Below are positions 1 through 6,132 of a stretch of DNA of 10,375 bases, in pieces; positions within the stretch are counted from its first letter, which is position 1; the number at the start of each line of letters is the position of its first letter. This DNA is from a bacterium (GTDB taxonomy: Bacteria; Hydrogenedentota; Hydrogenedentia; Hydrogenedentiales; SLHB01): the NCBI GenBank assembly GCA_024231375.1, contig JAAEQP010000966.1:1-10375 (forward strand), given 5' to 3'. Below the pieces are notes generated by a model, which was not told the DNA's origin, ran no database searches, and was given only the letters and a program-made list of their open reading frames with translations. The position numbers and the translations under genes were made by a program.

Positions 1-1
1 G

Positions 2-253
2 CCTGCGTTTATCGCCCTCGGCGAGTACCGGCCCAACGCCGAACAGCCCATCTGGTTCAGTGAGTCCAAAGAGTTCATGGACAACGACGGCTCCGGCATC
101 GGACCTCTGAAACGCATCGATATCGGTGTGTACCCGAGCGTCACCAAACGAAACGGTGAATTCGTCCTGTGGCATCCTGAGCGGAAGTTCTTTCTCTTGG
201 GCAAGACGATCACCGGCGAATGGTTGTCCGATCTGGCGGTCCCGGCCGAATGA
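2..253 (+). CDS. Sialidase/BNR-like glycoside hydrolase, C-terminal fragment
   Basis: This is the last 83 codons of a gene whose start lies left of the window; the open frame runs from base 2 to TGA at 251-253. The peptide begins ALGEYRPNAEQPIWFSES, continues with FMDNDG and a VYPSVTKRNGEFVLWHP stretch, and then has RKFFLLGK near the end. From memory, this combination of F-S-x-S-K, MDNDG and VLW-x-P-x-R-K-F-F-L-L-G resembles the last blade and tail of BNR/sialidase-like beta-propeller glycosidases common in planctomycete-type genomes. Those enzymes are usually exported and remove terminal sugars from glycans. The catalytic residues and any signal peptide are outside the window, so neither activity nor location can be confirmed. 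A GC hairpin 13 bases after the stop ends the unit. That this is coding is nearly certain; the family is a moderate-confidence call. Confidence 0.7.
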   Translation, partial: PAFIALGEYRPNAEQPIWFSESKEFMDNDGSGIGPLKRIDIGVYPSVTKRNGEFVLWHPERKFFLLGKTITGEWLSDLAVPAE

Positions 254-261
254 AGTAGAAC

Positions 262-300
262 AAAACGGGCCGCGGCTGGGACGAATTCAGCCGCGGCCCG
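262..300 (-). terminator. Rho-independent terminator hairpin between convergent genes
   Basis: A perfect 13-bp inverted repeat (266-278 with 288-300) encloses a 9-base loop. On the minus strand the hairpin is followed directly by TTTT (plus-strand AAAA at 262-265) and then GTTC, so it best fits an intrinsic terminator for the leftward gene ending at 311, ten bases upstream of it. It may also stop rightward transcripts from the gene ending at 253, but the plus-strand side lacks a T run. Confidence 0.75.
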
Positions 301-310
301 ACTATGCTCA

Positions 311-499
311 CTAGCGGTCCTCGCTCAGCTTAATCACTCGAACAGTTCTTTGTAGTCTTGGCAAGGTTCCATAGTGCTGTCGACGCAGAAACTCCACGGC
401 CGCGACGCGCTCCTCCGGCGGGCGGCTCAGCCAATAGGCCAAGTCATCCGCGGCAGACGATTCCGTCAGGGAACGTTTCTTCATCACCGTCTTGTCCAT
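311..499 (-). CDS. Small antitoxin-like hypothetical protein
   Basis: A leftward gene of about 62 codons ending in TAG at 311-313. After a basic N-terminus the protein reads DDLAYWLSRPPEERVAAVEF, followed by LRRQHYG and RLQRTVRVI. I recognise this arrangement (D-L-x-Y-W-L, P-P-E-E-R, V-E-x-L-R-R-Q, Y-G, R-L-Q-R) from short proteins often encoded next to AbiEii- or DUF6036-type nucleotidyltransferases and usually regarded as possible antitoxins. That link is from memory and the function is not proven. No nucleotidyltransferase lies next to it here: the next gene downstream is convergent and the next upstream is divergent. The start is uncertain. ATG codons occur at 505, 499 and 484 and none has a good Shine-Dalgarno site. 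I chose 499 because an extended -10 at 514-506 would start transcription very close to it. Homologues that start with MKK would favour 484. No membrane segment or signal peptide is visible. Confidence 0.7.
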   Translation of the reverse strand: MDKTVMKKRSLTESSAADDLAYWLSRPPEERVAAVEFLRRQHYGTLPRLQRTVRVIKLSEDR

Positions 500-505
500 G
501 GGCAT

Positions 506-514
506 ATCATACCA
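506..514 (-). promoter_or_regulatory. Extended -10 promoter candidate for the antitoxin-like gene
   Basis: The minus strand reads TGGTATGAT from 514 to 506, matching an extended -10 (TGn plus TATGAT, five of six consensus bases). No convincing -35 is visible 16-18 bases further upstream, which extended -10 promoters can tolerate. The transcript would begin around 499-500, on or next to the ATG at 499, so the message would be leaderless or nearly so. This is a prediction from motif only. Confidence 0.35.
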
Positions 515-616
515 CAACGCGCACGGCTGGCCTGAAGGCAGGGCCGCGCGCAGATCGATGGGAAGCCCTGCCGCCTGACGCTCACGAATCCTCCGGTTTG
601 GCTTTGGAACGCACGC

Positions 617-622
617 TATAGT
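617..622 (+). promoter_or_regulatory. Possible -10 box ahead of the GH123/DUF4091-type gene
   Basis: TATAGT at 617-622 is a five-of-six match to a sigma70 -10 box. It would place a start site about 60 bases before the ATG at 690. The -35 position (about 594-599, CGGTTT) is poor, so this is a weak candidate in the region between divergent genes. Confidence 0.2.
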
Positions 623-676
623 ACCGTGGGCGTCGGTGTGGTAGTCTGCGCGGGACGGTCGCGGTCAGACCGGCTT

Positions 677-685
677 GGGAGGAAG
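677..685 (+). promoter_or_regulatory. Ribosome binding site deciding the start at 690
   Basis: GGGAGGAAG lies four bases before the ATG at 690. It rules out the in-frame TTG at 675, which would put the Shine-Dalgarno sequence inside the coding region. Confidence 0.85.
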
Positions 686-689
686 TCCG

Positions 690-2435
690 ATGAACTGGAA
701 GTCTGTCGTCGTGTCGTTGCTTGTTGCCGTCACGTGGGGCGCGGCGTCCGTTGCCCAGCCTACAATTGACGTCCGGTGCGTCGGACCAACCGTCCGCATA
801 CGCCCAACCGGGGATATCGACGGTGGGTCCGCTGCCGAACTGTACTGCGCCCGAAACGAAACCGAGTCGTTCCAAGTCGTCGTGACGGCGCGCGACGGCA
901 ATCTCGCCCGCGTGACCGCTTCGATGAGTCCCCTTCGCGCCGGGGACGGCGCCGAGATTCCTGCCGATGCCGTCACCTTCTTCCGTGAGGTATTCGTACC
1001 GGTCCGCTATTCCGCGCCGAGAGCAACCTGCGCGCCCGGGCTTATCCCCGACCCGTTGGTTCCGTTCGTCAACCCCTACACCGGTGAAGCGATTTCGCAC
1101 CCGACCACGCAGACACGGCAGGAAGGGTTGCGGTTCGGAGGAGCGGGGTTCGATGTGTGGCAGGACCAGCATCAGCCGCTCTGGATCGACATCGCCGTGC
1201 CCAGCGATGCCGCGCCTGGCGACTACGCCGCAACGCTGACCATCGGCGCGGATGGCGCCAAAGCGGTGGAAGTCCCCGTGTCGCTTCACGTGTGGAATTT
1301 CGTCCTGCCTGATGGCCCTACTCATGAGAACCATTTCGGTGGGTTCTCGCGTGTCGCCGACTACCTGGGCCTCAAGCGCGACAGTGAGGAATTCCTGCCC
1401 ATCGAAGATCGGTATTCCGCCATGCTGGCCGCCCACCGGCTCAACCCGCCGTTGCCCCATTCCATGCTGCCGCCACCCGGCGAGGACGGCGTTGTTGTGG
1501 TGAGCGACGACCTGGACGCGCGTATCACGGCGTTCGTCGATGCGTATCACCTCACCAACATCGATGTGCCGAGGGCGCCCTTCGGCGACATTCTCGGCGC
1601 GAACCGCGACAAGGCCAAGCGTTTCTATCAGAGTTGGTACGCTTACCTTGAGAAGAAGGGGTGGGCCAAGGGCGCGTACCTCTACATGCTCGACGAACCC
1701 AACGACCCGGAGGCCTACGAGAAGGTGAGGCAATTGGGCGCTCTCGCGGCCGAAGCCGAACCAAGATTGCGTCGGCTTGTGGTCGAGCAACCGTACACGC
1801 AGAACCCGGAGTGGGGGACCCTCGACGGGTCCATCGACATCTGGTGCCCCTTGTTCGGATTTGTCCACGAGCCAAGCGTCCAGCGCGTCCAGGCCCAAGG
1901 CGACGAGGTGTGGAGCTACACGGCCCTCGTTCAGTGCGCGCCGGGGTATCATCCCGAACACGAGTCCGTGCGCAACGACCAGCCGCCCTTCTGGGAGCTC
2001 GACTTTCCCGTGACCAGCTACCGCGTCAGCACATGGCTCAATCGCCGGTACGGCATCACGGGCTTGCTCTATTGGTCGGCTGTGTACTGGGGCAGTCCGG
2101 CACGCAACCCCTGGGACGATCCCGGATTCCGAAACCGCTGGAATAGCGACGGGTCCCTGTTCTATCCCGGCCGGGACGCGGGCATTGACGGCCCTGTGGC
2201 CTCCATCCGGCTGAAGAGCCTCCGTGACGGCATGGAGGACTACGAGTACTTCGAGATCCTGACGGCTATGGGAGGTAGGAGCCAGGTCGAGGAGGCCGTG
2301 CGTGAAGCTGTGCCGACATGGGGTTCGTGGAACCAGGATCCAGCGGTTCTGCCGCGGCTCCGGACGCAACTGGGTGAGGCCATCGAACAGCGGGTCTATA
2401 GAGCCAGGAAACTGGGATTGGCGTTTGGCGAATGA
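690..2435 (+). CDS. Secreted GH123/DUF4091-type glycoside hydrolase-like protein
   Basis: A 581-residue protein. Residues 1-22 form a signal peptide: Lys4, a hydrophobic run (VVVSLLVAVTWGA) and a likely cut after SVA22, with no lipobox cysteine, so it should be secreted or periplasmic. Residues about 25-215 look like beta-sandwich domains, including a typical ESFQVVV strand and the PSDAAPGDYAATLTI type of sequence. A TIM-barrel-like region follows, with YLYMLDEPND around Asp335-Glu336. GH123 beta-N-acetylgalactosaminidases use an adjacent Asp-Glu pair for substrate-assisted catalysis, so this pair is the best candidate active site. LLYWSAVYW and then SLRDGMEDYEY (510-520) are hallmarks of the DUF4091 C-terminal region. 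The likely role is cleavage of N-acetylhexosamine-type glycans outside the cytoplasm; the substrate is inferred and many DUF4091 proteins are uncharacterised. The gene overlaps the next by four bases (ATGA), so the two are translated together. Confidence 0.85.
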   Translation: MNWKSVVVSLLVAVTWGAASVAQPTIDVRCVGPTVRIRPTGDIDGGSAAELYCARNETESFQVVVTARDGNLARVTASMSPLRAGDGAEIPADAVTFFREVFVPVRYSAPRATCAPGLIPDPLVPFVNPYTGEAISHPTTQTRQEGLRFGGAGFDVWQDQHQPLWIDIAVPSDAAPGDYAATLTIGADGAKAVEVPVSLHVWNFVLPDGPTHENHFGGFSRVADYLGLKRDSEEFLPIEDRYSAMLAAHRLNPPLPHSMLPPPGEDGVVVVSDDLDARITAFVDAYHLTNIDVPRAPFGDILGANRDKAKRFYQSWYAYLEKKGWAKGAYLYMLDEPNDPEAYEKVRQLGALAAEAEPRLRRLVVEQPYTQNPEWGTLDGSIDIWCPLFGFVHEPSVQRVQAQGDEVWSYTALVQCAPGYHPEHESVRNDQPPFWELDFPVTSYRVSTWLNRRYGITGLLYWSAVYWGSPARNPWDDPGFRNRWNSDGSLFYPGRDAGIDGPVASIRLKSLRDGMEDYEYFEILTAMGGRSQVEEAVREAVPTWGSWNQDPAVLPRLRTQLGEAIEQRVYRARKLGLAFGE

Positions 2436-3268
2436 GGCATCTTCTAGTGAGTGTCGGGGTGGTTCTGCTATTGGTAGCGTGCGGCGAGCCCGCGCCGCAG
2501 CGGCGCGACATGCACGGCCTCACGGCCCTGCACCATGCCGCGCGCGACGGCAAGTGCGACGAACTGAGACGTCTGATTGACTTGGGCACCCCCGTGGACT
2601 TGCGGGACCGGGATGGCGTCAGCCCGCTTCATCGCGCCGCGCGCGACGGACAGCAGAATGTGGTTCAGGTGCTCCTGGACAAGTACGCCGACACCAACCT
2701 CAAGACCGGCTCCGGCTGGACCGCGCTCCAGCTTGCCGTGCGCCATCGGCGCACCGGCATCGCTGAGCTTCTCTTGCGTTACAACGCTGACGGTAACGCG
2801 GCCACTCCGAAGGGCGACACGCCCCTCCACATGGCCGTGAAGAACGGCGACGCGGACATTGTGCGCCTGTTGCTTCTCGAATGGCCTGTATGGGACGTAG
2901 TCCGGCAGACCGACAGCGAAGGAAACGTCTCGGTGTCGGTCAACACCACGGGGGAACGGTCGTTTAACGCCAACGCCACCAACGCAGACGGGAACACGCC
3001 TCTTCACGTTGCGATGGCCGCAGGCGACTACGACATGGTGTCCATGCTGGCCATTGTCGACACCGACCTGAATGTGCCCGACGCGAAGGGGGTGCTGCCG
3101 CTTCATGCCGCCATCGCCAATGGGCCGCAACACGTGGTGGCCTCACTGCTCGCGGCGGGCGCCGATCCAAACAAGCGCAGCGCCGCTGGCACGACCCCGT
3201 TCGCCATCGCACAACAGCGTGGCGACGAAGCCATTGCCCGCCTCGTCTGGGACCACGGGGGGAGGTAG
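2432..3268 (+). CDS. Ankyrin-repeat lipoprotein
   Basis: A 278-residue protein. The N-terminus MRHLLVSVGVVLLLVAC has a lipobox L14-V15-A16-C17, predicting signal peptidase II cleavage and lipidation at Cys17. The +2 residue is Gly, not Asp, so by the E. coli Lol rule it would go to the outer membrane. The rest is ankyrin repeats, recognisable by G-x-T-P/A-L-H-x-A-A and the hydrophobic V-x-x-L-L helix. Repeats start at about residues 27, 60, 94, 127, 185, 218 and 251. Between repeats four and five, about residues 152-183 form a polar Ser/Thr/Asn/Val-rich insert that breaks the 33-residue period. Ankyrin domains bind proteins, so it may scaffold a partner in the envelope, perhaps the secreted glycosidase encoded just upstream. 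It has no clear Shine-Dalgarno site and starts in the ATGA overlap, implying translational coupling. The partner is unknown. Confidence 0.9.
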   Translation: MRHLLVSVGVVLLLVACGEPAPQRRDMHGLTALHHAARDGKCDELRRLIDLGTPVDLRDRDGVSPLHRAARDGQQNVVQVLLDKYADTNLKTGSGWTALQLAVRHRRTGIAELLLRYNADGNAATPKGDTPLHMAVKNGDADIVRLLLLEWPVWDVVRQTDSEGNVSVSVNTTGERSFNANATNADGNTPLHVAMAAGDYDMVSMLAIVDTDLNVPDAKGVLPLHAAIANGPQHVVASLLAAGADPNKRSAAGTTPFAIAQQRGDEAIARLVWDHGGR

Positions 3269-3357
3269 CGTGCGTTCCTCGGCTCCGCACACACATCATG
3301 TGCCAAGGGGTGTGGCCATCGGGCTCCGAGGTCGAGACGTCTCCCTTTCTGGTGTGC

Positions 3358-3389
3358 CACCGACAAACTGGTTTGTCGGTGTCTTGTCT
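3358..3389 (+). terminator. Candidate terminator after the ankyrin gene
   Basis: An 11-bp perfect inverted repeat (3358-3368 with 3371-3381, CACCGACAAAC and its complement) with a two-base centre, so about ten pairs with a four-base loop when folded, is followed by TCTTGTCT. It lies 90 bases after the ankyrin stop and would end the rightward unit. The T tract is interrupted, so efficiency is uncertain. Confidence 0.45.
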
Positions 3390-3504
3390 ATGCGGAGAGA
3401 CGCCGAAGCCGCATGAGCCGGACACGCTCAAGCTACGCTTGAACGTGGCACACTTCGTTGCACGGGCTTGCCCGTATCGCTACCTGCCGTACGTCCCCGC
3501 GGTT

Positions 3505-4332
3505 CTACTGCCGTTTCCGACCCACGTACAACGCGTGCCCGCACAGGGCGACCACTTCGTCGCGCTCGGCGGTCTCCGCCACGAATTGCCAGATCCGTTT
3601 TCCCAGCGCCGGGTCGCGCCGCTCGACCGCGGCCAATGCATCTTCCCGGCCGTCGGCAAGTCCCCGTAGTGATACGGTGCGCTCGTGGTCGAACCCGCAC
3701 GGGCCGAACACCCGCGGCAACTCGCCAGGATCCGCGAAGAAGCCCTCCTGGAAACCCTGGTTGGACGCATTTCGGAACGCGCCGGCTTTCGCCGCCTCCG
3801 CGAAGGCGTCGGGCGTGACCTGGTCGGGTGCGTCCGCGGCCCGGTCAATCAGTGAGGCTGCCCCGCCAAGATGCGGGAAGAACGCCGCGAATACCCGGCC
3901 ATCCGGCCGCAAGACCCGCGCGATCTCTTCGGCCGCCCGGACGCGTTCGTCCTGCTCCGTCAGGTGGTAGAAGGGTCCAAGCGCCAGCACCGCGTCGAAC
4001 GAAGCGCCCTCGTAGCGAGACAGGTCGGTCGCCGACGCTTCGTCAAACCCCTGGATCGCGTCGTACACGCCCGCTTCGTCCGCCTTGGCGCGCGCCACTG
4101 CCAGTTGCCGTGCCGACACGTCCGCCAGCGTCACTTGGTGCCCCGCCTGCGCGAGGGCAATGGCGTACCGGCCCGGTCCGGCGCCGAGATCCAGAATCCT
4201 GCACGGCTTGGACAACGCCTTGCCCACGATCTCAAGCGTTCGGACGCATTCGAGCGCCCCTGCTGGCTGGTCCAGCCGTCCCCATTCGTCAAAGGCCTCG
4301 TAGTAGCCTGTCACTCGGTCCGTATCGGTCAT
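3505..4332 (-). CDS. Class I SAM-dependent methyltransferase
   Basis: A 275-residue soluble protein with a Rossmann-type methyltransferase core. Motif I is ILDLGAGPGRY (glycine-rich SAM loop at residues 48-54), the acidic end of strand 2 is Asp71 in VTLADVS, and FDAVLALGPFYHLTEQDER follows as the motif IV region, with ARVLRPDGRVF as the next strand and loop. The LGPFYHL form is common in Methyltransf_11/25-type enzymes that methylate small molecules, but the substrate cannot be read from sequence. I chose the ATG at 4332 because GGAGGGAG sits five bases upstream; an in-frame ATG at 4380 would add 16 residues without better support. It is transcribed alone, facing the ankyrin gene and divergent from the GH130 gene, with no operon partner to indicate its job. 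No signal peptide or membrane segment is seen, so it is cytoplasmic. Confidence 0.9.
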   Translation of the reverse strand: MTDTDRVTGYYEAFDEWGRLDQPAGALECVRTLEIVGKALSKPCRILDLGAGPGRYAIALAQAGHQVTLADVSARQLAVARAKADEAGVYDAIQGFDEASATDLSRYEGASFDAVLALGPFYHLTEQDERVRAAEEIARVLRPDGRVFAAFFPHLGGAASLIDRAADAPDQVTPDAFAEAAKAGAFRNASNQGFQEGFFADPGELPRVFGPCGFDHERTVSLRGLADGREDALAAVERRDPALGKRIWQFVAETAERDEVVALCGHALYVGRKRQ

Positions 4333-4337
4333 TGCTG

Positions 4338-4345
4338 CTCCCTCC
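4338..4345 (-). promoter_or_regulatory. Ribosome binding site of the methyltransferase
   Basis: GGAGGGAG on the minus strand, five bases before the ATG at 4332. It supports this start over the in-frame ATG at 4380. Confidence 0.8.
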
Positions 4346-4360
4346 GAATTCTGGGCCCCG

Positions 4361-4389
4361 TTGACACTACGTGGTTCCATGCCTATTCT
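4361..4389 (+). promoter_or_regulatory. Sigma70-like promoter for the GH130 gene
   Basis: A perfect -35 box TTGACA (4361-4366) is followed after exactly 17 bases by TATTCT (4384-4389), a four-of-six -10 box. Transcription would start near 4396 and leave a leader of about 230 bases before the GTG at 4627. The -35 lies only about 30 bases from the methyltransferase start, so the two divergent genes may compete for this region. Confidence 0.45.
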
Positions 4390-4416
4390 TGGTGCCTGCG
4401 GCAGTGGCTCTTCGCT

Positions 4417-4440
4417 GCACGGACCCCGCGAGCACGGACC
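4417..4440. repeat. Short direct repeat GCACGGACC
   Basis: GCACGGACC occurs at 4417-4425 and 4432-4440, 15 bases apart start to start, just after the predicted GH130 transcription start. Such spacing could suit a regulator binding direct repeats, but in GC-rich DNA a chance origin is also possible. Confidence 0.3.
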
Positions 4441-4612
4441 CAGGAGTAGACGAATGGCGCATCGTAACCCGATTGTACGCCCGAGCGCACGTTCTGGTGA
4501 ACAAGGCTACAAGCGCCCCCAAGGAGTGACCGGCCGGGAACGCAGACACTTGGAAACGAATCGGAACAGGCGCAGAATGAACGCAACACACATCCCCACA
4601 CGGAATCACACC

Positions 4613-4617
4613 GGGAG
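4613..4617 (+). promoter_or_regulatory. Ribosome binding site deciding the GH130 start
   Basis: GGGAG lies nine bases before GTG 4627 and fifteen before the in-frame ATG at 4633. The spacing favours the GTG, though the two differ by only two residues. Confidence 0.55.
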
Positions 4618-4626
4618 AATCGGCCC

Positions 4627-6132
4627 GTGACCATGCCCGGACTCAGCGTAACACGCAAATCAATTCGCTTGAACCCGGATCCAAGCCGGGTGATCACGCG
4701 GCCCTTCATTGGGTTCTTCGCGAGCGCCCGCATCCGCCGCATTCTGGACCGAATTATGGCGTTGACCGATGTGCAGGCGCGGCGTGAACTTGACCGTGTG
4801 ATAGACGGCTACCAGGAACGGCATCGCGATTTCCGCGGCATTCTCGCGCGCAGCTACGCGGAGGTGCGCCGTCACGTGCCTGCCTTCCACACCGAAGACG
4901 AAGAGCGTCAACTCCTCATCGGCTCCTATTTCACCATGGAGTACGCCATCGAATCCGCGGCGTTGTTCAACCCCTCCATCGTGCCGGCGCCCGATCAGAC
5001 GGGGCTCCAGCCGGGCGAACTTCGGGCTGTGTTGAGCTTGCGCGCAACCGGTGAAGGCCACGTGTCTTCCATCGAGTTCCGCGAGGCCGTCGTCGACCGC
5101 GACGGCGGCGTCACCATCGTCCCCGTCAGCCGCCATGTGGCATCGGCCACCGTGCACCCGGAAGCGGCGTACGACAAAGAACTGTTCGCTCTGAAGCTGT
5201 GGGAAGTGTCCGTTCCTCGCGATCCGGACCGGGCGGGTCTTGACGACTTTCTTGGTGACAGCGCTTGGATCAGCCGTGTCATGGACCGGCTTCCCAAGGA
5301 ATTCACCTACAACCAACTCTGCGACGCCATCGCCTGCGTCAGCGAAGACCACCCCGACGAACCCGGCGGCGAGAAGGCGTTCCATCGCATGATGTGGCTG
5401 GCCTGCTCGAACTACACGCTTCGCTTCGAGAACGACTCCGAAGTGTCGGAGCGCGTCATTTTTCCCGTGACCGAGAACGAAGTCGGTGGGATTGAAGACG
5501 CTCGATTTGTGTCTTTCGTGGACGATGACGGTTCCCAAACGTACTACGCTACGTACACCGCCTTTGACCGCGCCACCACGCTGTCCCAACTTCTTGCTAC
5601 CCGCGATTTCCGCGAGTTCACCACCAGCACACTCAGCGGACCCTATTCGCAGTCCAAGGGGATGGCTCTGTTCCCCAGGCGGATCGGCGGCACGTACGCC
5701 ATGATTGGACGGGTGGACGGCGAGAACCTCTTCGTTATGCGGTCGGACAGTCTGCACTTCTGGCACGCCGCCGACCAACTCCGCGCGCCCGTCGCGCCAT
5801 GGGAGTTGATGCTGATCGGGAACTGCGGATCCCCAATCGAGACCAAGGCGGGATGGGTGTTGCTCACGCACGGGGTCGGCCCCATGCGACGCTACTGCAT
5901 CGGGGTGTTGTTGCTTGACCTTGAAGACCCTGCAAAGGTCATCGGGCACCTGAGCGAGCCGCTCATCGTGCCCGCCGAGGACGAGCGCGAGGGGTACGTG
6001 CCCAACGTGGTTTACTCGTGTGGCGGCCTGGTCCACGGAGACCAACTGGTGATACCCTACGCCGTCTCCGACCAGGCGGCGCGCGTCGCCACCGTGTCCC
6101 TGTCTGCCCTGCTCGCCGCGCTCACGGCGTAG
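4627..6132 (+). CDS. GH130-family glycoside phosphorylase/hydrolase, long form
   Basis: A 501-residue protein without a signal peptide, so cytoplasmic. GH130 enzymes are five-bladed beta-propellers that split beta-mannosides, most with phosphate to give mannose-1-phosphate, some by hydrolysis. The N-terminal LNPDPSRVITRPF and a mainly helical segment of about 100 residues mark the long subgroup. The propeller then shows NPSIVPAPDQ (115-124), GEGH (142-145), GIEDAR with Asp291 as the expected catalytic acid, KGMALFPRR, NCGSPIET (399-406), THGVGPMR (414-421) and GYVPNVVYSCG (456-466). His415 and Arg421 are plausible phosphate contacts, but phosphorolysis versus hydrolysis cannot be decided here. 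The length and N-terminal match indicate an intact gene. Long-form GH130 genes are often near glycosyltransferases; none is visible here. It reads from its own leader and overlaps the convergent RND gene by 11 bases at its 3' end. Confidence 0.88.
   Translation: MTMPGLSVTRKSIRLNPDPSRVITRPFIGFFASARIRRILDRIMALTDVQARRELDRVIDGYQERHRDFRGILARSYAEVRRHVPAFHTEDEERQLLIGSYFTMEYAIESAALFNPSIVPAPDQTGLQPGELRAVLSLRATGEGHVSSIEFREAVVDRDGGVTIVPVSRHVASATVHPEAAYDKELFALKLWEVSVPRDPDRAGLDDFLGDSAWISRVMDRLPKEFTYNQLCDAIACVSEDHPDEPGGEKAFHRMMWLACSNYTLRFENDSEVSERVIFPVTENEVGGIEDARFVSFVDDDGSQTYYATYTAFDRATTLSQLLATRDFREFTTSTLSGPYSQSKGMALFPRRIGGTYAMIGRVDGENLFVMRSDSLHFWHAADQLRAPVAPWELMLIGNCGSPIETKAGWVLLTHGVGPMRRYCIGVLLLDLEDPAKVIGHLSEPLIVPAEDEREGYVPNVVYSCGGLVHGDQLVIPYAVSDQAARVATVSLSALLAALTA

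Larger units (their letters stand above)
4333..4626. other. Intergenic region between divergent methyltransferase and GH130 genes
   Basis: These 294 bases hold the methyltransferase ribosome site, a rightward sigma70-like promoter (4361-4389), a 9-base direct repeat (4417-4440) and a possible 58-codon ORF (4454-4630). The ORF starts with ATG after GGAG at 4443-4446 (seven-base spacing) and its TGA overlaps the GTG start of the next gene. Its product is very rich in Arg, Asn and His and uses AGA/AGG/CGG codons unlike the neighbours, so I do not call it a gene. No recognised riboswitch class is evident. Confidence 0.5.

Noticed and set aside
675..689. TTG start for the GH123/DUF4091-type gene
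   Set aside because: It would place the strong GGGAGGAAG ribosome site within the coding region and spoil the signal peptide N-terminus; ATG 690 fits both.
582..2369. 595-codon open frame on the minus strand across the GH123/DUF4091-type gene
   Set aside because: Its codons lie in exact register with the sense codons, where antisense stops need TTA, CTA or TCA in the real gene; these are rare at this GC content. The product has no recognisable domain, while the plus strand has a signal peptide and family motifs.
2468..3133. 221-codon open frame on the minus strand across the ankyrin gene
   Set aside because: In-register shadow; the plus strand has a lipobox and seven ankyrin repeats.
2432..3268. 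Ankyrin gene as a recent acquisition from a eukaryote or an injected effector
   Set aside because: It has a bacterial lipoprotein signal, base composition like its neighbours and translational coupling to a bacterial gene. Ankyrin repeats are common in bacteria.
4333..4380. Sixteen-residue N-terminal extension of the methyltransferase from ATG 4380
   Set aside because: GGAGGGAG lies inside the extension at ideal distance from ATG 4332, and the extra residues do not resemble the family.
4660..6045. 461-codon open frame on the minus strand across the GH130 gene
   Set aside because: Same in-register antisense effect; His/Val/Arg-rich product without domains, whereas the plus strand carries GH130 motifs throughout.
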